Positions 51,231 through 59,854 of a DNA stretch of 64,000 nt are shown here, piece by piece (position 1 is the first letter of the stretch; the number at the start of each line of letters is the position of its first letter). Source of the stretch: Agrobacterium tumefaciens (GTDB taxonomy: Bacteria > Pseudomonadota > Alphaproteobacteria > Rhizobiales > Rhizobiaceae). Position numbers and translations under genes: made by a program. The stretch is taken from positions 496,001-560,000 of the forward strand of contig NZ_JXQV01000009.1 of assembly GCF_000834635.1 (NCBI RefSeq), in the 5' to 3' direction. The notes under the pieces are model-generated. The model had not been told where the DNA came from. It searched no databases and saw only the letters and a program-made list of their open reading frames with translations.

Positions 51231-52055
51231 ATGCCAGACACATATACGCATATTCACGACAATAACGTAACAGCCCCAGCAGATGGGCCAAACGAGACCA
51301 TTTCCGTGCTGCCGCTGGGCGCGCATGAGCAGCACGGCCCCCACCTTCCCTTCGAGACGGATACACTGATCGTGGAAGGCATTGTCGAGCGGTTGAAACA
51401 GACGCTTTTGCCCAATGCGCCCATCCACTTCCTGCCCGCAGAGCCGGTCGGCTATTCGCTCGAGCATATGGATGTGGCGGGCACGAAGACGCTGTCCTTC
51501 GATGAGGCGGTGCATCGTTGGCTTGGAATTGCCGAAAACGAGCACCGCAAGGGCATCCGCAAATTCGTGATGCTCAATGCCCATGGCGGCAATTCACCGC
51601 TGATGACCATCGTAGCCACCGAAGCGCGTGTTCGTTTCGATATGCTGGCCGTTGCCACCAGCTGGACCCGTTTCGGCATGCCGCCCGGCATCATCACACC
51701 GCAGGACAAGACCATCGATATCCATGGCGGCGATATCGAAACGTCTGTGATGCTGGCCTTGCAGCCGCATCGGGTGAAGATGGACATGGCTGAAAACTTC
51801 CCCTCCGCACAAACGGAGTTTTCCAGCCGCTTCAAGCATTTGCGCGCCTATGGCCCGCACGCCTTCGGCTGGCGCATGTCGGACCTCAACAGGCAAGGCG
51901 TGGCTGGCAATGCCGCCGCCGCAACCGCTGAAAAGGGCGAGGCCATCATCGCGCATGCGGTGTCGGGTCTGGTGGAGCTGCTAGCGGACATTTCCGCCTT
52001 CGACATGAATTTGCTTGAAAGCTCGGTTCAAAAATCTTCGGCAGATTCTCTTTGA
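51231..52055 (+). CDS. creatininase family metal-dependent amidohydrolase
   Basis: A 274-residue protein of the creatininase fold. The metal-site segment PLGAHEQHGPHLPFETDT near residue 29 with Glu, His and Asp ligands is intact, as are GYSLEHMDVAGT, FVMLNAHGGNSPL near 110 and IHGGDIETSVMLAL near 163. Family members hydrolyse creatinine or cyclic amides, for example in riboflavin and mycofactocin-related pathways; this one stands alone with a divergent MarR regulator. Substrate unknown. Confidence 0.85.
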   Translation: MPDTYTHIHDNNVTAPADGPNETISVLPLGAHEQHGPHLPFETDTLIVEGIVERLKQTLLPNAPIHFLPAEPVGYSLEHMDVAGTKTLSFDEAVHRWLGIAENEHRKGIRKFVMLNAHGGNSPLMTIVATEARVRFDMLAVATSWTRFGMPPGIITPQDKTIDIHGGDIETSVMLALQPHRVKMDMAENFPSAQTEFSSRFKHLRAYGPHAFGWRMSDLNRQGVAGNAAAATAEKGEAIIAHAVSGLVELLADISAFDMNLLESSVQKSSADSL

Positions 52056-52133
52056 ACTCACTTCCCCACACGCCTATATGAACAGCAACGCTTTCAAAGC
52101 CATCATCCGGCTCTTTTATATCAGAGGTTCATC

Positions 52134-53261
52134 ATGACCGAAGCAGCACCGACACCAAAGCCCATTCCCGTAACCGTCTTGACGGGCTATCTGGGCGCGG
52201 GCAAGACCACGCTCCTCAACCGTATCCTGTCGGACAATCACGGCAAGAAATACGCTGTCATCGTCAATGAATTCGGCGAAATCGGCATCGATAACGACCT
52301 GATCGTGGAATCCGACGAAGAAATCTACGAAATGAACAATGGCTGCGTCTGCTGCACCGTGCGTGGCGATCTTATCCGCGTGGTGGAAGGCCTGATGCGC
52401 CGCCCAGGCCGGTTTGATGGCATCATCGTGGAAACCACAGGCCTTGCAGACCCGGTTCCCGTTGCACAGACATTCTTCATGGATGACGATGTGCGCGCCA
52501 AAACCGAACTGGATGCCGTCATCGCGCTTGTCGATGCCAAGCACCTGCCGCTGCGCCTGAAGGATAGCCGCGAAGCCGAAGACCAGATCGCCTTTGCCGA
52601 TGTCGTTGTCATCAACAAGACCGATCTCGTCACGCCGCAGGAACTGGCTGTGATCGAAGATGTCGTTCGCGCCATCAACCCGTCCGCCCGCATTCACAAG
52701 ACAGCTCGCTCCGGTGTCGACCTGGCCCATGTGCTCAATCAGGGCGCGTTCAACCTTGAACGGGCGCTGGAAAACGACCCGGATTTCCTGGCGCAGGAGC
52801 ATGATGACCACGTCTGCGGTCCAGATTGTGGACATGACCACAGCCACGACCACCATCATCACGACCATGGGCATGACCATCATCACCATGACCACGATCA
52901 CGCCCACCATGATCATGGGCACGACCATGGCCACAGCCACGCCGCCTCGCCCATCCATGACGTCACGGTTCAGTCCGTTTCGCTGCGCGGCGGTGAGATG
53001 AATGCCGATCGTTTCTTCCCGTGGATCCAGAAGGTCACGCAGACCGATGGCCCGAAGATCCTGCGCCTCAAGGGCATCATTGCGTTCAAGGATGATGCGG
53101 AACGTTATGTCGTTCAGGGTGTTCACATGATCATTGAAGGTGATCACCAACGGGCATGGAAAGAAGGCGAAAAGCGCGAAAGCCGCCTCGTCTTCATCGG
53201 CCGCGATCTTGACCGCGAGAAGCTGGAAAACAGCTTCAACGCCTGCATGGCCGCTGCCTGA
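52134..53261 (+). CDS. CobW/ZNG1-type GTPase metallochaperone with long histidine-rich linker
   Basis: A 375-residue G3E GTPase. The P-loop GYLGAGKTT (residues 18-26) is at the N-terminus, the metal motif C71-V-C-C74 lies in NNGCVCCTVRGD, and the base-specificity motif NKTD is near 161. Between about residues 220 and 270 lies a run of some 24 histidines with Asp and Gly (from HDDHVCGPDCGHD to HGHSHA), then the C-terminal CobW_C domain. Such proteins deliver zinc or cobalt; the His-rich linker is a metal store. I see no Zur box upstream. The WD40 gene follows by 122 bases. Confidence 0.9.
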   Translation: MTEAAPTPKPIPVTVLTGYLGAGKTTLLNRILSDNHGKKYAVIVNEFGEIGIDNDLIVESDEEIYEMNNGCVCCTVRGDLIRVVEGLMRRPGRFDGIIVETTGLADPVPVAQTFFMDDDVRAKTELDAVIALVDAKHLPLRLKDSREAEDQIAFADVVVINKTDLVTPQELAVIEDVVRAINPSARIHKTARSGVDLAHVLNQGAFNLERALENDPDFLAQEHDDHVCGPDCGHDHSHDHHHHDHGHDHHHHDHDHAHHDHGHDHGHSHAASPIHDVTVQSVSLRGGEMNADRFFPWIQKVTQTDGPKILRLKGIIAFKDDAERYVVQGVHMIIEGDHQRAWKEGEKRESRLVFIGRDLDREKLENSFNACMAAA

Positions 53262-53383
53262 TATCGACCTGATATCAAAAAGTGCCATTGCGGCACGCCA
53301 TGACATGACGACCACAAGGAGTGCACCGTGATGGTGCACTTTTTCACGACTGACGACAACAACCACGGAAAGACTAGAGACCT

Positions 53384-54376
53384 ATGCCCACCGTTGCTCC
53401 TCTTGACCTCGAAGGCCACGTCGTCGCGGCGCATTTCCTGGGCGAAGTTCCGTTGTTTGCCACCGCCGCCGGCTCCATCCACCGGCTGGATGGCGGCGAA
53501 AAGGTTGTCGAGGCACATCAGGGCCTTTTGACCTGCATCCGCGATCCGCACAGCGCCACACTTCTCACCGGCGGTGAAGATGGCAAGGTGCTGCGCATCG
53601 GCCATGATGGCTCTGTCATCGAGCTTGCCCATGTGCCGCGCAAGTGGATCAGCGTCGTCGCTGGCGGTCCGCAGAACGCCATTGCATACGGCGTCGGCAA
53701 GTCCAGCTTCGTGCGTCTGGGCGATGGTACCGTCAAGGAATTCAAGGAAGACCGCACCGTCGAGGGCATCGCCTTTGCGCCCAAGGGCTTGCGCATTGCC
53801 GCTGCCCGTTACAATGGCGTCACGCTGCATTGGGTGGCCAGCGCTGGCGATCCTGTGGATCTGGATTGGAAAGGTGCTCATACCGGCGTCACCTTCTCCG
53901 CAGATGGCAAATTCCTCGTCACGACCATGCAGGAAAATGCGCTGCATGGCTGGAAGATGGAAGCCACCAAGGGTGGCATGGAAGCGCGCCACATGCGCAT
54001 GACCGGCTATCCCGCCAAGGTCAAATCCATCTCGTGGTCACACAAGGGCAAGTGGCTGGCCTCATCTGGCGCACCGGCGGCCATCGTCTGGCCCTTCTCC
54101 GGCAAAGATGGCCCAATGGGCAAGGCTCCGCTGGAGCTTGGCACCCGCGCAAACATCATGGTCACCAATGTCTGCTTCCATCCGGCAGATGAAGTTCTGG
54201 CCGTCGGCTTTGCGGATGGCATGATCCTGGGCGTGCGTCTCGCCGACGAGAAGGAAGCCCTGCTGCGTCGTCCCGGCAAGGGCGCCATTACGTCCATGGA
54301 TTGGAGCAACAACGGCAACCTGCTGGCCTTCGCATCGGAAGCCGGTGATTGTGGCATCATCGACATCAAGACGTAA
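53384..54376 (+). CDS. WD40 repeat protein
   Basis: A 330-residue beta-propeller protein without signal peptide or membrane segment. Repeats with GH/WD-like spacing are visible throughout, for example GAHTGVTFSADGKFLVTTMQ, VKSISWSHKGKWLASSGAPA and ITSMDWSNNGNLLAFASEAG. It lies 122 bases downstream of the CobW-type GTPase, in the same direction. I believe this CobW-WD40 pairing recurs in alphaproteobacteria, but I cannot verify it here. It may be a binding partner for metallochaperone clients. Function unproven. Confidence 0.85.
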   Translation: MPTVAPLDLEGHVVAAHFLGEVPLFATAAGSIHRLDGGEKVVEAHQGLLTCIRDPHSATLLTGGEDGKVLRIGHDGSVIELAHVPRKWISVVAGGPQNAIAYGVGKSSFVRLGDGTVKEFKEDRTVEGIAFAPKGLRIAAARYNGVTLHWVASAGDPVDLDWKGAHTGVTFSADGKFLVTTMQENALHGWKMEATKGGMEARHMRMTGYPAKVKSISWSHKGKWLASSGAPAAIVWPFSGKDGPMGKAPLELGTRANIMVTNVCFHPADEVLAVGFADGMILGVRLADEKEALLRRPGKGAITSMDWSNNGNLLAFASEAGDCGIIDIKT

Positions 54377-54403
54377 GCATTTCACACCCGCAATGATGAA
54401 GGT

Positions 54404-54436
54404 GGCACCGCCGCATGTCGCGGCAGTGCCTTTTTT
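54404..54436 (+). terminator. terminator of the CobW-WD40 unit
   Basis: GGCACCGCCGC (54404-54414) pairs with GCGGCAGTGCC (54420-54430) with one mismatch, followed by six T. It sits just before the converging OmpW gene. Confidence 0.85.
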
Positions 54437-54453
54437 GTCCGCCTCAGCGGAAG

Positions 54454-55143
54454 TTAGAAGCGGTAGGTCACACCGGCACCGATCAACCACGGATCGAGCT
54501 TGGCCTTGCCGCTGATATCACCCAGCGCGTCATGCGTGGCGCTCCACTTCGTTTCGAGGAAGATCTTCTTCACGTCGAAGTTCACGCCCCAGTTCTTCGT
54601 CAGCATGTAGTCGAAACCAACCTGCACCGCCGCTCCAAAGTCGTTCTTGACGTCGAGATTGTGGAAACCTGCCTTTTCAGACTGGTTGTAGAACAGCGAA
54701 TAGTTCAGGCCAGCGCCCACATAAGGCTTGAAGGCACCGAAATTGGTGAAGTGATATTGCAAGGTCACCGTTGGTGGCAGAAGCCATGTCTTGCCGACAT
54801 CGATCTCGCCCAGCGCGCCTGTCGTGTTGATCTTGGAGAAGGTCGTGCCAAGAATAAGTTCGGCGGCAATATTATCGGTGAAGAAATAGGTTACGTCGAA
54901 TTCCGGAATAACGGTGTCCGAATATTCAAGCCCTGCGCCGGGCACGCCGTTGATCGAGCCGCTGTCATGGGTCATCACGCCAAGGCCGCGCACACGGATC
55001 ATCCATGGGCTTGCCGCAGCAATGGCCTCTTCGGCTGTGGGCACGGGCGCTGTCGGCGCCATGTCAGCGGCTTGGGAAAACGCTGGCAGCGCAACAGCGA
55101 AAGCAGATGCCAAAAAGATGGCTTTGCGGAATTTGGCGAACAT
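54454..55143 (-). CDS. OmpW family outer membrane protein
   Basis: A 229-residue beta-barrel protein. A signal peptide (MFAKFRKAIFLASAFAVALP, cleaved near SQA) is followed by strands typical of OmpW: PWMIRVRGLGVMTHDSGS, VIPEFDVTYFFTDNIAAELI, GEIDVGKTWLLPPTVTLQYH and GAFKPYVGAGLNYSLFY, ending with the aromatic GAGVTYRF. OmpW forms an eight-stranded barrel with a hydrophobic channel for small hydrophobic molecules. Transcribed alone. Confidence 0.92.
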   Translation of the reverse strand: MFAKFRKAIFLASAFAVALPAFSQAADMAPTAPVPTAEEAIAAASPWMIRVRGLGVMTHDSGSINGVPGAGLEYSDTVIPEFDVTYFFTDNIAAELILGTTFSKINTTGALGEIDVGKTWLLPPTVTLQYHFTNFGAFKPYVGAGLNYSLFYNQSEKAGFHNLDVKNDFGAAVQVGFDYMLTKNWGVNFDVKKIFLETKWSATHDALGDISGKAKLDPWLIGAGVTYRF

Positions 55144-55518
55144 TTCTCTCTCCTTGATCTATCGAAGAGGTGCTTTGCAACATCGGCTCCTTTGGCCCCT
55201 CGACCTTGGAAACCCATAGCCATTGCTGCAAGCCACACCCTGCCCGCACGTAACACGCAGATCAAAATCATCATTTGAGGGAGATCAAAACCCGGACAGG
55301 AAATTTGGGGGTTGGTCACGCACATAGAGCGTATTCGCATTTAAGATTATTCAAAGATATCAATGCGAAGAGCGATTATTGTAGTTAATCAATTATAGAT
55401 ATTTTTATTCAATAGTTGCAGTCATTGAACACTGCATCTGTACTTGAAATACTTACCCCCATTCAGAATTTCGAAAAGTAGCACGCCGCTTCCCTGTATT
55501 TCCTTGGATCTTTCCCCT
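55144..55518. other. intergenic region between OmpW and the second chemoreceptor
   Basis: About 375 bases, AT-rich in its second half (55340-55440). It separates the divergent OmpW and chemoreceptor genes. I see no clear promoter motif. The chemoreceptor frame is open back to a TTG at 55444, but that part is not receptor-like. Confidence 0.4.
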
Positions 55519-57330
55519 ATGAAACTTTCGATTTCAGCGATCATAACGGCCAGTGGCATCGCCTTGGCAACCGGCATTACCATCACGCTTCTCGTGGGTT
55601 CTTTCGCGCTCGATACGCTGAAGGTCAACGGCCCGATCTATCAGGAAATCATCGATAGCAAGGACCTGATTGCCGATATCCTGCCACCACCGCTCTATCT
55701 CATCGAGACCTATGCGCTGACCAATGAAGGCGCCCTCCACCCGGATAGGCTGCCGCAAAACATCGAGCGTATCAAGGTGTTGAAGGGCCAATATAAGGAG
55801 CGCCGTGAATACTGGAAAACGACGACCCTGCCGGACACGTTGAAACAGGCCTTGCAGAACGATGTTCTCATCAAGGGCGACGCCTTCTGGGCAACGCTGG
55901 ATACGGACACGCTGCCAGCGCTTGCCTCCGGCGAAGCGGCAAAAATTCCGGCATCGCTCGACACCTTGAGCAAGACATTCCATGCCCATGAAGCGGCGGT
56001 CAATCAGCTGGTCGAGATGGGCACCGTCTATGGCAAGCAGAAGGAAGTAGAAGCGGCGGAACAGACCTCATTCCTGAAAACTACCAACGACACGCTGGGA
56101 TATATCCTCGTCCTCCTGTCCATTGCCTCGACCGTCTTCCTGCGCCGCCGCGCCATGAAGCCGATCCTGCGGATCACGCAGACCATGACGAGCATGGCCG
56201 CGGGCGATCTGAAGGAAGCGCCGCCGCATATTCACCGGCATGATGAAATTGGTGCCATGGCAAGGGCGCTCGCCGTGTTCAGAGATGCTGGCCTCGCCAA
56301 GCGTCAGCTGGAGAGTGAAGCGGAAGAAGCACGCCGCGCCGCCAGCATGGAGCGCGAGACACGGGAAAGGGAACGCATTGCCGAGGCAGATGCGCTGCGC
56401 TTCGCAATCCAGCATCTGGGACATGGCCTCAAAAATCTCGCCAACTGTGATTTAAGCTCGACACTCGACCACAGCTTCGACGCCAAGTTTGAAACCCTGC
56501 GCGCAGATTTCAACGCCTCGGTGCGCACCCTGCAGGCAACGATGGGAAAGATCCTCTCAGAAGCCCAACACCTGCGCGCCCAGGGCAGCGAGATGCACGG
56601 TTCCGCAAACGATCTGTCACGCCGCACGGAACAGCAAGCCGCAGCACTGGAACAGACCGCCGCCGCACTGGAAGAAGCCGCCTCCACCGTCAAGACATCT
56701 ACGGCGCGTGTCGATGATACGCGCAATCTGGTGAAGGAAGCGCGCCGGTCCACCTCGAAGTCTGCAAGCGTTGTCACCGAAGCCATATCCGCCATGCAAC
56801 GCATCGAAGGCGCGTCTGGAGAAATCGAATCCATCGTCGGCGTCATCGACGAAATCGCCTTCCAGACCAATCTTCTGGCGCTGAATGCTGGCGTAGAGGC
56901 AGCCCGTGCAGGCGAGTCTGGAAAAGGCTTTGCAGTCGTTGCGCAGGAAGTGCGCGAACTCGCCCAGCGTTCGGCAAAGGCCTCGAAGGAAATCAGGGTT
57001 CTCATCGGCAAATCGGGAGATGAAGTCGCAAGCGGCGTAACCCTTGTGCAATCCACCGTCGAGGTGCTGACACGGATCGAGGATTTCGTCTCCCGCATCG
57101 ATACCAATATCGACAACATCGCCACCGCTGCCCGCGAGCAATCCGTCGGCCTTCAGGAAATCAGCGCCAGCGTCAACGCGCTGGACCAGATGACCCAGCA
57201 AAACGCCGCCATGGTGGAAGAGACCAATGCGGTCAGCCATTCCATTGCAGAGGCGACCAAGGCGCTATCGGATATGGTCAGCCGCTTCAGCATCGAGCCC
57301 GCAACCGTGTCTTCCAGACGCGCAGCATAG
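55519..57330 (+). CDS. methyl-accepting chemotaxis protein
   Basis: A 603-residue chemoreceptor. The ATG at 55519 begins directly with TM1 ([20 protein letters not shown]); the TTG 75 bases upstream would add a non-membrane leader and is not preferred, although no strong ribosome site marks either. A periplasmic helical domain of about 155 residues follows, TM2 at about 191-208 ([19 protein letters not shown]), HAMP to about 265 and the signalling domain. The tip is [20 protein letters not shown] near 445 with [19 protein letters not shown]. Same signalling-tip class as the receptor at 29655-31754, different sensor. No CheR pentapeptide at the C-terminus. Confidence 0.92.
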   Translation: MKLSISAIITASGIALATGITITLLVGSFALDTLKVNGPIYQEIIDSKDLIADILPPPLYLIETYALTNEGALHPDRLPQNIERIKVLKGQYKERREYWKTTTLPDTLKQALQNDVLIKGDAFWATLDTDTLPALASGEAAKIPASLDTLSKTFHAHEAAVNQLVEMGTVYGKQKEVEAAEQTSFLKTTNDTLGYILVLLSIASTVFLRRRAMKPILRITQTMTSMAAGDLKEAPPHIHRHDEIGAMARALAVFRDAGLAKRQLESEAEEARRAASMERETRERERIAEADALRFAIQHLGHGLKNLANCDLSSTLDHSFDAKFETLRADFNASVRTLQATMGKILSEAQHLRAQGSEMHGSANDLSRRTEQQAAALEQTAAALEEAASTVKTSTARVDDTRNLVKEARRSTSKSASVVTEAISAMQRIEGASGEIESIVGVIDEIAFQTNLLALNAGVEAARAGESGKGFAVVAQEVRELAQRSAKASKEIRVLIGKSGDEVASGVTLVQSTVEVLTRIEDFVSRIDTNIDNIATAAREQSVGLQEISASVNALDQMTQQNAAMVEETNAVSHSIAEATKALSDMVSRFSIEPATVSSRRAA

Positions 57331-57356
57331 ATGGCTCAGTCACGGCGTTTACCGAT

Positions 57357-57384
57357 AAAAAAAGAGGGCGCGTAGCCCTCTTTT
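57357..57384 (+). terminator. terminator between convergent chemoreceptor and GNAT genes
   Basis: A run of A, then GAGGGC (57364-57369), GCCCTC (57375-57380) and TTTT. Short stem, usable in both directions. Confidence 0.75.
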
Positions 57385-57415
57385 CCATGTCAGACCGATC
57401 AAACCACCTGCGATA

Positions 57416-57982
57416 TCAGGAAAACTTGCGCCCGCTCGCCACCAGCATGCCAGCTGCCCCATCCAGCCAGCCGCTTTTCAGCTCCAGCGCCAGAAAGCGC
57501 GAACGCTCGAATGGGCCGGGCATGACAAGATGCTGGGTTTGACCGGCAAAAAAGCCGAAGCGCTCATAGTAAGGCGCATCACCCACCAAAAGAATGGCAC
57601 CATGGTCGCGCTTGGCAGCCTCACCGATGGCGGCGCGCATCAGGGCAGATCCGATGCCCTTGCCCTCATGGGCGCAGTCCACCGCAAGCGGCCCAAGCAG
57701 AAGGGCCGAAACCGGACGTCCCTCGCGTGTCACGCCAGCTTCGACATTCCACAGGCGGACGGTCCCGATCACGTGACCGTCCTCATCGCGCGCAACCAGC
57801 GCCAGCCCTTCGGCAGGAACGCGCCCGGCGCGCAGCTTCTCGGATGATTTGCGGCGACGACCCGGGCCCATGACGCGGTCCAGCAGGTTCTCGCGGGCAA
57901 CCACATCACCCGGATTTTCAGCTTCGATATGAAATGTCTGCGGCGTGAAAAATGCACGTACAGATTTGAGAACAGCGGCCAT
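57416..57982 (-). CDS. GNAT family N-acetyltransferase
   Basis: A 188-residue acetyl-CoA-dependent transferase of the YhbS/COG3153 type. The acetyl-CoA loop LGPLAVDCAHEGKGIGSALM lies near residue 95, and VGDAPYYERFGFFAGQ near 135 is the conserved fourth motif. Acceptor unknown. It follows the ornithine decarboxylase gene on the same strand, with a terminator between, so it may act in polyamine or amino-acid metabolism but this is only suggested by position. Confidence 0.85.
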   Translation of the reverse strand: MAAVLKSVRAFFTPQTFHIEAENPGDVVARENLLDRVMGPGRRRKSSEKLRAGRVPAEGLALVARDEDGHVIGTVRLWNVEAGVTREGRPVSALLLGPLAVDCAHEGKGIGSALMRAAIGEAAKRDHGAILLVGDAPYYERFGFFAGQTQHLVMPGPFERSRFLALELKSGWLDGAAGMLVASGRKFS

Positions 57983-58140
57983 CCCGGCCTCCCGTCACCA
58001 AGCCGCCCACGAAAGCGGCACCCAAAAAAATGTTGAAACCGTTCCGGCCCGCTGAACCACGCCCTACCTCGGCTGGAAAGAGGTGCGGCAAGCAGGGTTT
58101 GCGCCAGGCATGGAAGACTTAAGCCGGAACGGGAGACGTC

Positions 58141-58176
58141 TGAAAATGCCGCCTGCCCTTAAAGACCGGCGGCATT
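58141..58176 (-). terminator. terminator of the ornithine decarboxylase gene
   Basis: On the minus strand AATGCCGCC (58176-58168) pairs perfectly with GGCGGCATT (58153-58145), with TTTTC after it. It begins just past the stop of the decarboxylase gene at 58180. Confidence 0.75.
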
Positions 58177-58179
58177 CAC

Positions 58180-59313
58180 TCAGATCACGTAGGACTTCAG
58201 CGGCTCGAAGCCGTTGAATGCGACCGCCGAATAGGTGGTCGTGTAAGCGCCCGTGCCTTCGATCAGAACATCATCGCCAATGGTCAGAGAGACCGGCAGC
58301 GGATACATGTTCTTCTCATAGAGCACGTCGGCGCTATCGCAGGTTGGACCCGCCAGAACGCAAAGCTCCATCGCATCTTCGTCCCGCTCGGTGCGGATCG
58401 GGTAGCGAATGGCCTCGTCCATGGTTTCGGCCAGACCGCCGAACTTGCCGATGTCGAGGAACACCCAGCGGTGGTTGTCATTGTCGGACTTGCGCGAAAC
58501 CAGCACAACTTCCGCCTTGATGACACCCGCATTGCCGACCATGCCGCGACCCGGCTCGATGATGGTGCGTGGAATCTGGTTGCCGAAGTGCTTGCGCAGC
58601 GCCGTGTCGATGGCATGGCCATATTCTTCAGCAGCAGGCACGTCACGCAGATACTTCGTCGGGAAGCCACCGCCCATGTTCACCATCTGCAGGTGGATAC
58701 CCTGCTTGGACAACGAAGCGAACACGCGCTTTGCATCGCCAAGCGCGGCATCCCATGCGTCGAGGTTCATCATCTGCGAACCGACGTGGAAGGAAACGCC
58801 GTAGGATTCCAGACCCATCTGATGGGCATAGACCAGGACATCGACAGCCATCTGCGGCACGCAACCGAACTTGCGCGACAGCGGCCATTCGGCGCCTTCG
58901 CCATCGGTCAGAACGCGGCAGAATACGCGAGCGCCTGGGGCTGCACGGGCAACCTTCTCGACTTCCTCATGGCTATCCACGGCGAAGAGATCGATGCCCA
59001 GCGCAAATGCGCGCGCAACATCGCGTTCCTTCTTGATGGTGTTGCCGTAGGAGATACGGTCAGAAGTCGCACCGGCATCGAGCGCCATCTGGATTTCAGC
59101 CACGGAGGCGCAATCGAAGCTGGAGCCCAGGCCGGCCAGCAGCTTGAGAATTTCAGGAGCAGGGTTTGCCTTCACGGCATAATAGATCGCACTGTTTGGC
59201 AGAGCGTGCCGGAACGCATGGAAATTATCGCGTACAACGTCAAGGTCAACCACGAGGCAAGGGCCTTCTGGGCGGCGGGTCTTGATGAAGTCAATGATGC
59301 GTGCAGTCGTCAT
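58180..59313 (-). CDS. odc: ornithine decarboxylase (PLP fold type III; may also accept lysine)
   Basis: A 377-residue eukaryotic-type ornithine/lysine decarboxylase. The start at 59313 gives MTTARIIDFIKTRRPEGPCL. The PLP lysine lies in AIYYAVKANPAPEIL near residue 48, the glycine-rich phosphate loop in VNMGGGFPTKYL near 205, EPGRGMVGNAG near 242, and the catalytic cysteine in LAGPTCDSADVLYEKN near 320. It forms putrescine from ornithine, the first step to rhizobial polyamines such as homospermidine. Its long 5' region is a speF-type leader, so expression is probably controlled at RNA level. Confidence 0.93.
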   Translation of the reverse strand: MTTARIIDFIKTRRPEGPCLVVDLDVVRDNFHAFRHALPNSAIYYAVKANPAPEILKLLAGLGSSFDCASVAEIQMALDAGATSDRISYGNTIKKERDVARAFALGIDLFAVDSHEEVEKVARAAPGARVFCRVLTDGEGAEWPLSRKFGCVPQMAVDVLVYAHQMGLESYGVSFHVGSQMMNLDAWDAALGDAKRVFASLSKQGIHLQMVNMGGGFPTKYLRDVPAAEEYGHAIDTALRKHFGNQIPRTIIEPGRGMVGNAGVIKAEVVLVSRKSDNDNHRWVFLDIGKFGGLAETMDEAIRYPIRTERDEDAMELCVLAGPTCDSADVLYEKNMYPLPVSLTIGDDVLIEGTGAYTTTYSAVAFNGFEPLKSYVI

Positions 59314-59720
59314 CGTTGTATTCCCTAAAATGTTCCGGCTCTGGAAAAATTCCAGAGGACAAAGGGCGCTCAAGATATGCAGAATGTTCCAGCCGGTGGA
59401 GACGCTGAATCAATAGCATACGCTCAAGGCGCAATTGTGAACAACGCCCTGCCAGGAGCATCATTCGGCTTTGTCTGCCATGGGATTGGAGGGAATCATA
59501 CCCAACCGCACTTACGGCAATGATGGTGTGCCTCTTTAGTACCCCGGCTGATGGAAAGCCGGCAGAGAACCAGAAAGGCCCGCACCGTCGTTGCTTCATA
59601 TGTCCTCGCATTTTCCGGTTGGCCGGAATAGCGACTGGAGGGGTTAATTCCAGGTACCTTACCGAACTCCTCACCACATCGAGGGTCGGCGGACACACAT
59701 GGGCACGTGCGACTTTGGGC
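59314..59720 (-). ncRNA. speF-type leader RNA of the ornithine decarboxylase gene (extent approximate)
   Basis: About 400 bases of untranslated leader precede the decarboxylase start. The speF RNA family was described as a long conserved leader of ornithine decarboxylase genes in alphaproteobacteria; gene, position and length fit. On the minus strand I see strong local stems: CCGGCT-7-AGCCGG (59562-59544), CCGG(CCAA)CCGG-type folding near 59620, and TCTGGAA-TTT-TTCCAGA at about 59356-59340, some 27 bases before the start codon. A 9-codon ORF (MCVRRPSMW, 59700-59671) lies near the 5' end without a clear ribosome site. The family consensus was not checked base by base. Confidence 0.6.
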
Positions 59721-59726
59721 AACCGG

Positions 59727-59755
59727 GAGATAGGAATATTCGCTGTAACAATCAA
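59727..59755 (-). promoter_or_regulatory. candidate promoter of the ODC leader
   Basis: On the minus strand TTGATT (59755-59750), a 17-base spacer, then TATCTC (59732-59727). This would start transcription near 59720 and give a leader of about 407 bases. Matches to consensus are moderate. Confidence 0.4.
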
Positions 59756-59825
59756 GGGAATTTTTCATCACGATGCAGATTTTTTTGGCAGAATACTTTA
59801 TCGCTGAACACTGGGGCTTGACCGT

Positions 59826-59837
59826 TCACAATTGTGA
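59826..59837. promoter_or_regulatory. palindromic candidate operator before the LysR gene
   Basis: TCACAATTGTGA is a perfect 12-base palindrome 18 bases before the LysR start codon. TTCACAATTG also occurs inverted in the ODC leader at 59432-59441. Either could be a LysR-type or other regulator site. Confidence 0.4.
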
Positions 59838-59854
59838 GCGAATTGGAGACTTTA

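Noticed and set aside
52795..52940. CAT/GAC-rich tandem repeat as a satellite or CRISPR-like array
   Set aside because: It is the in-frame His-Asp-rich linker of the CobW-type protein with no regular repeat unit and no spacers.
59291..59755. 154-codon open frame across the ODC leader (minus strand)
   Set aside because: It overlaps the decarboxylase start in another frame, has no ribosome site and looks random; the structured leader explains the region better.
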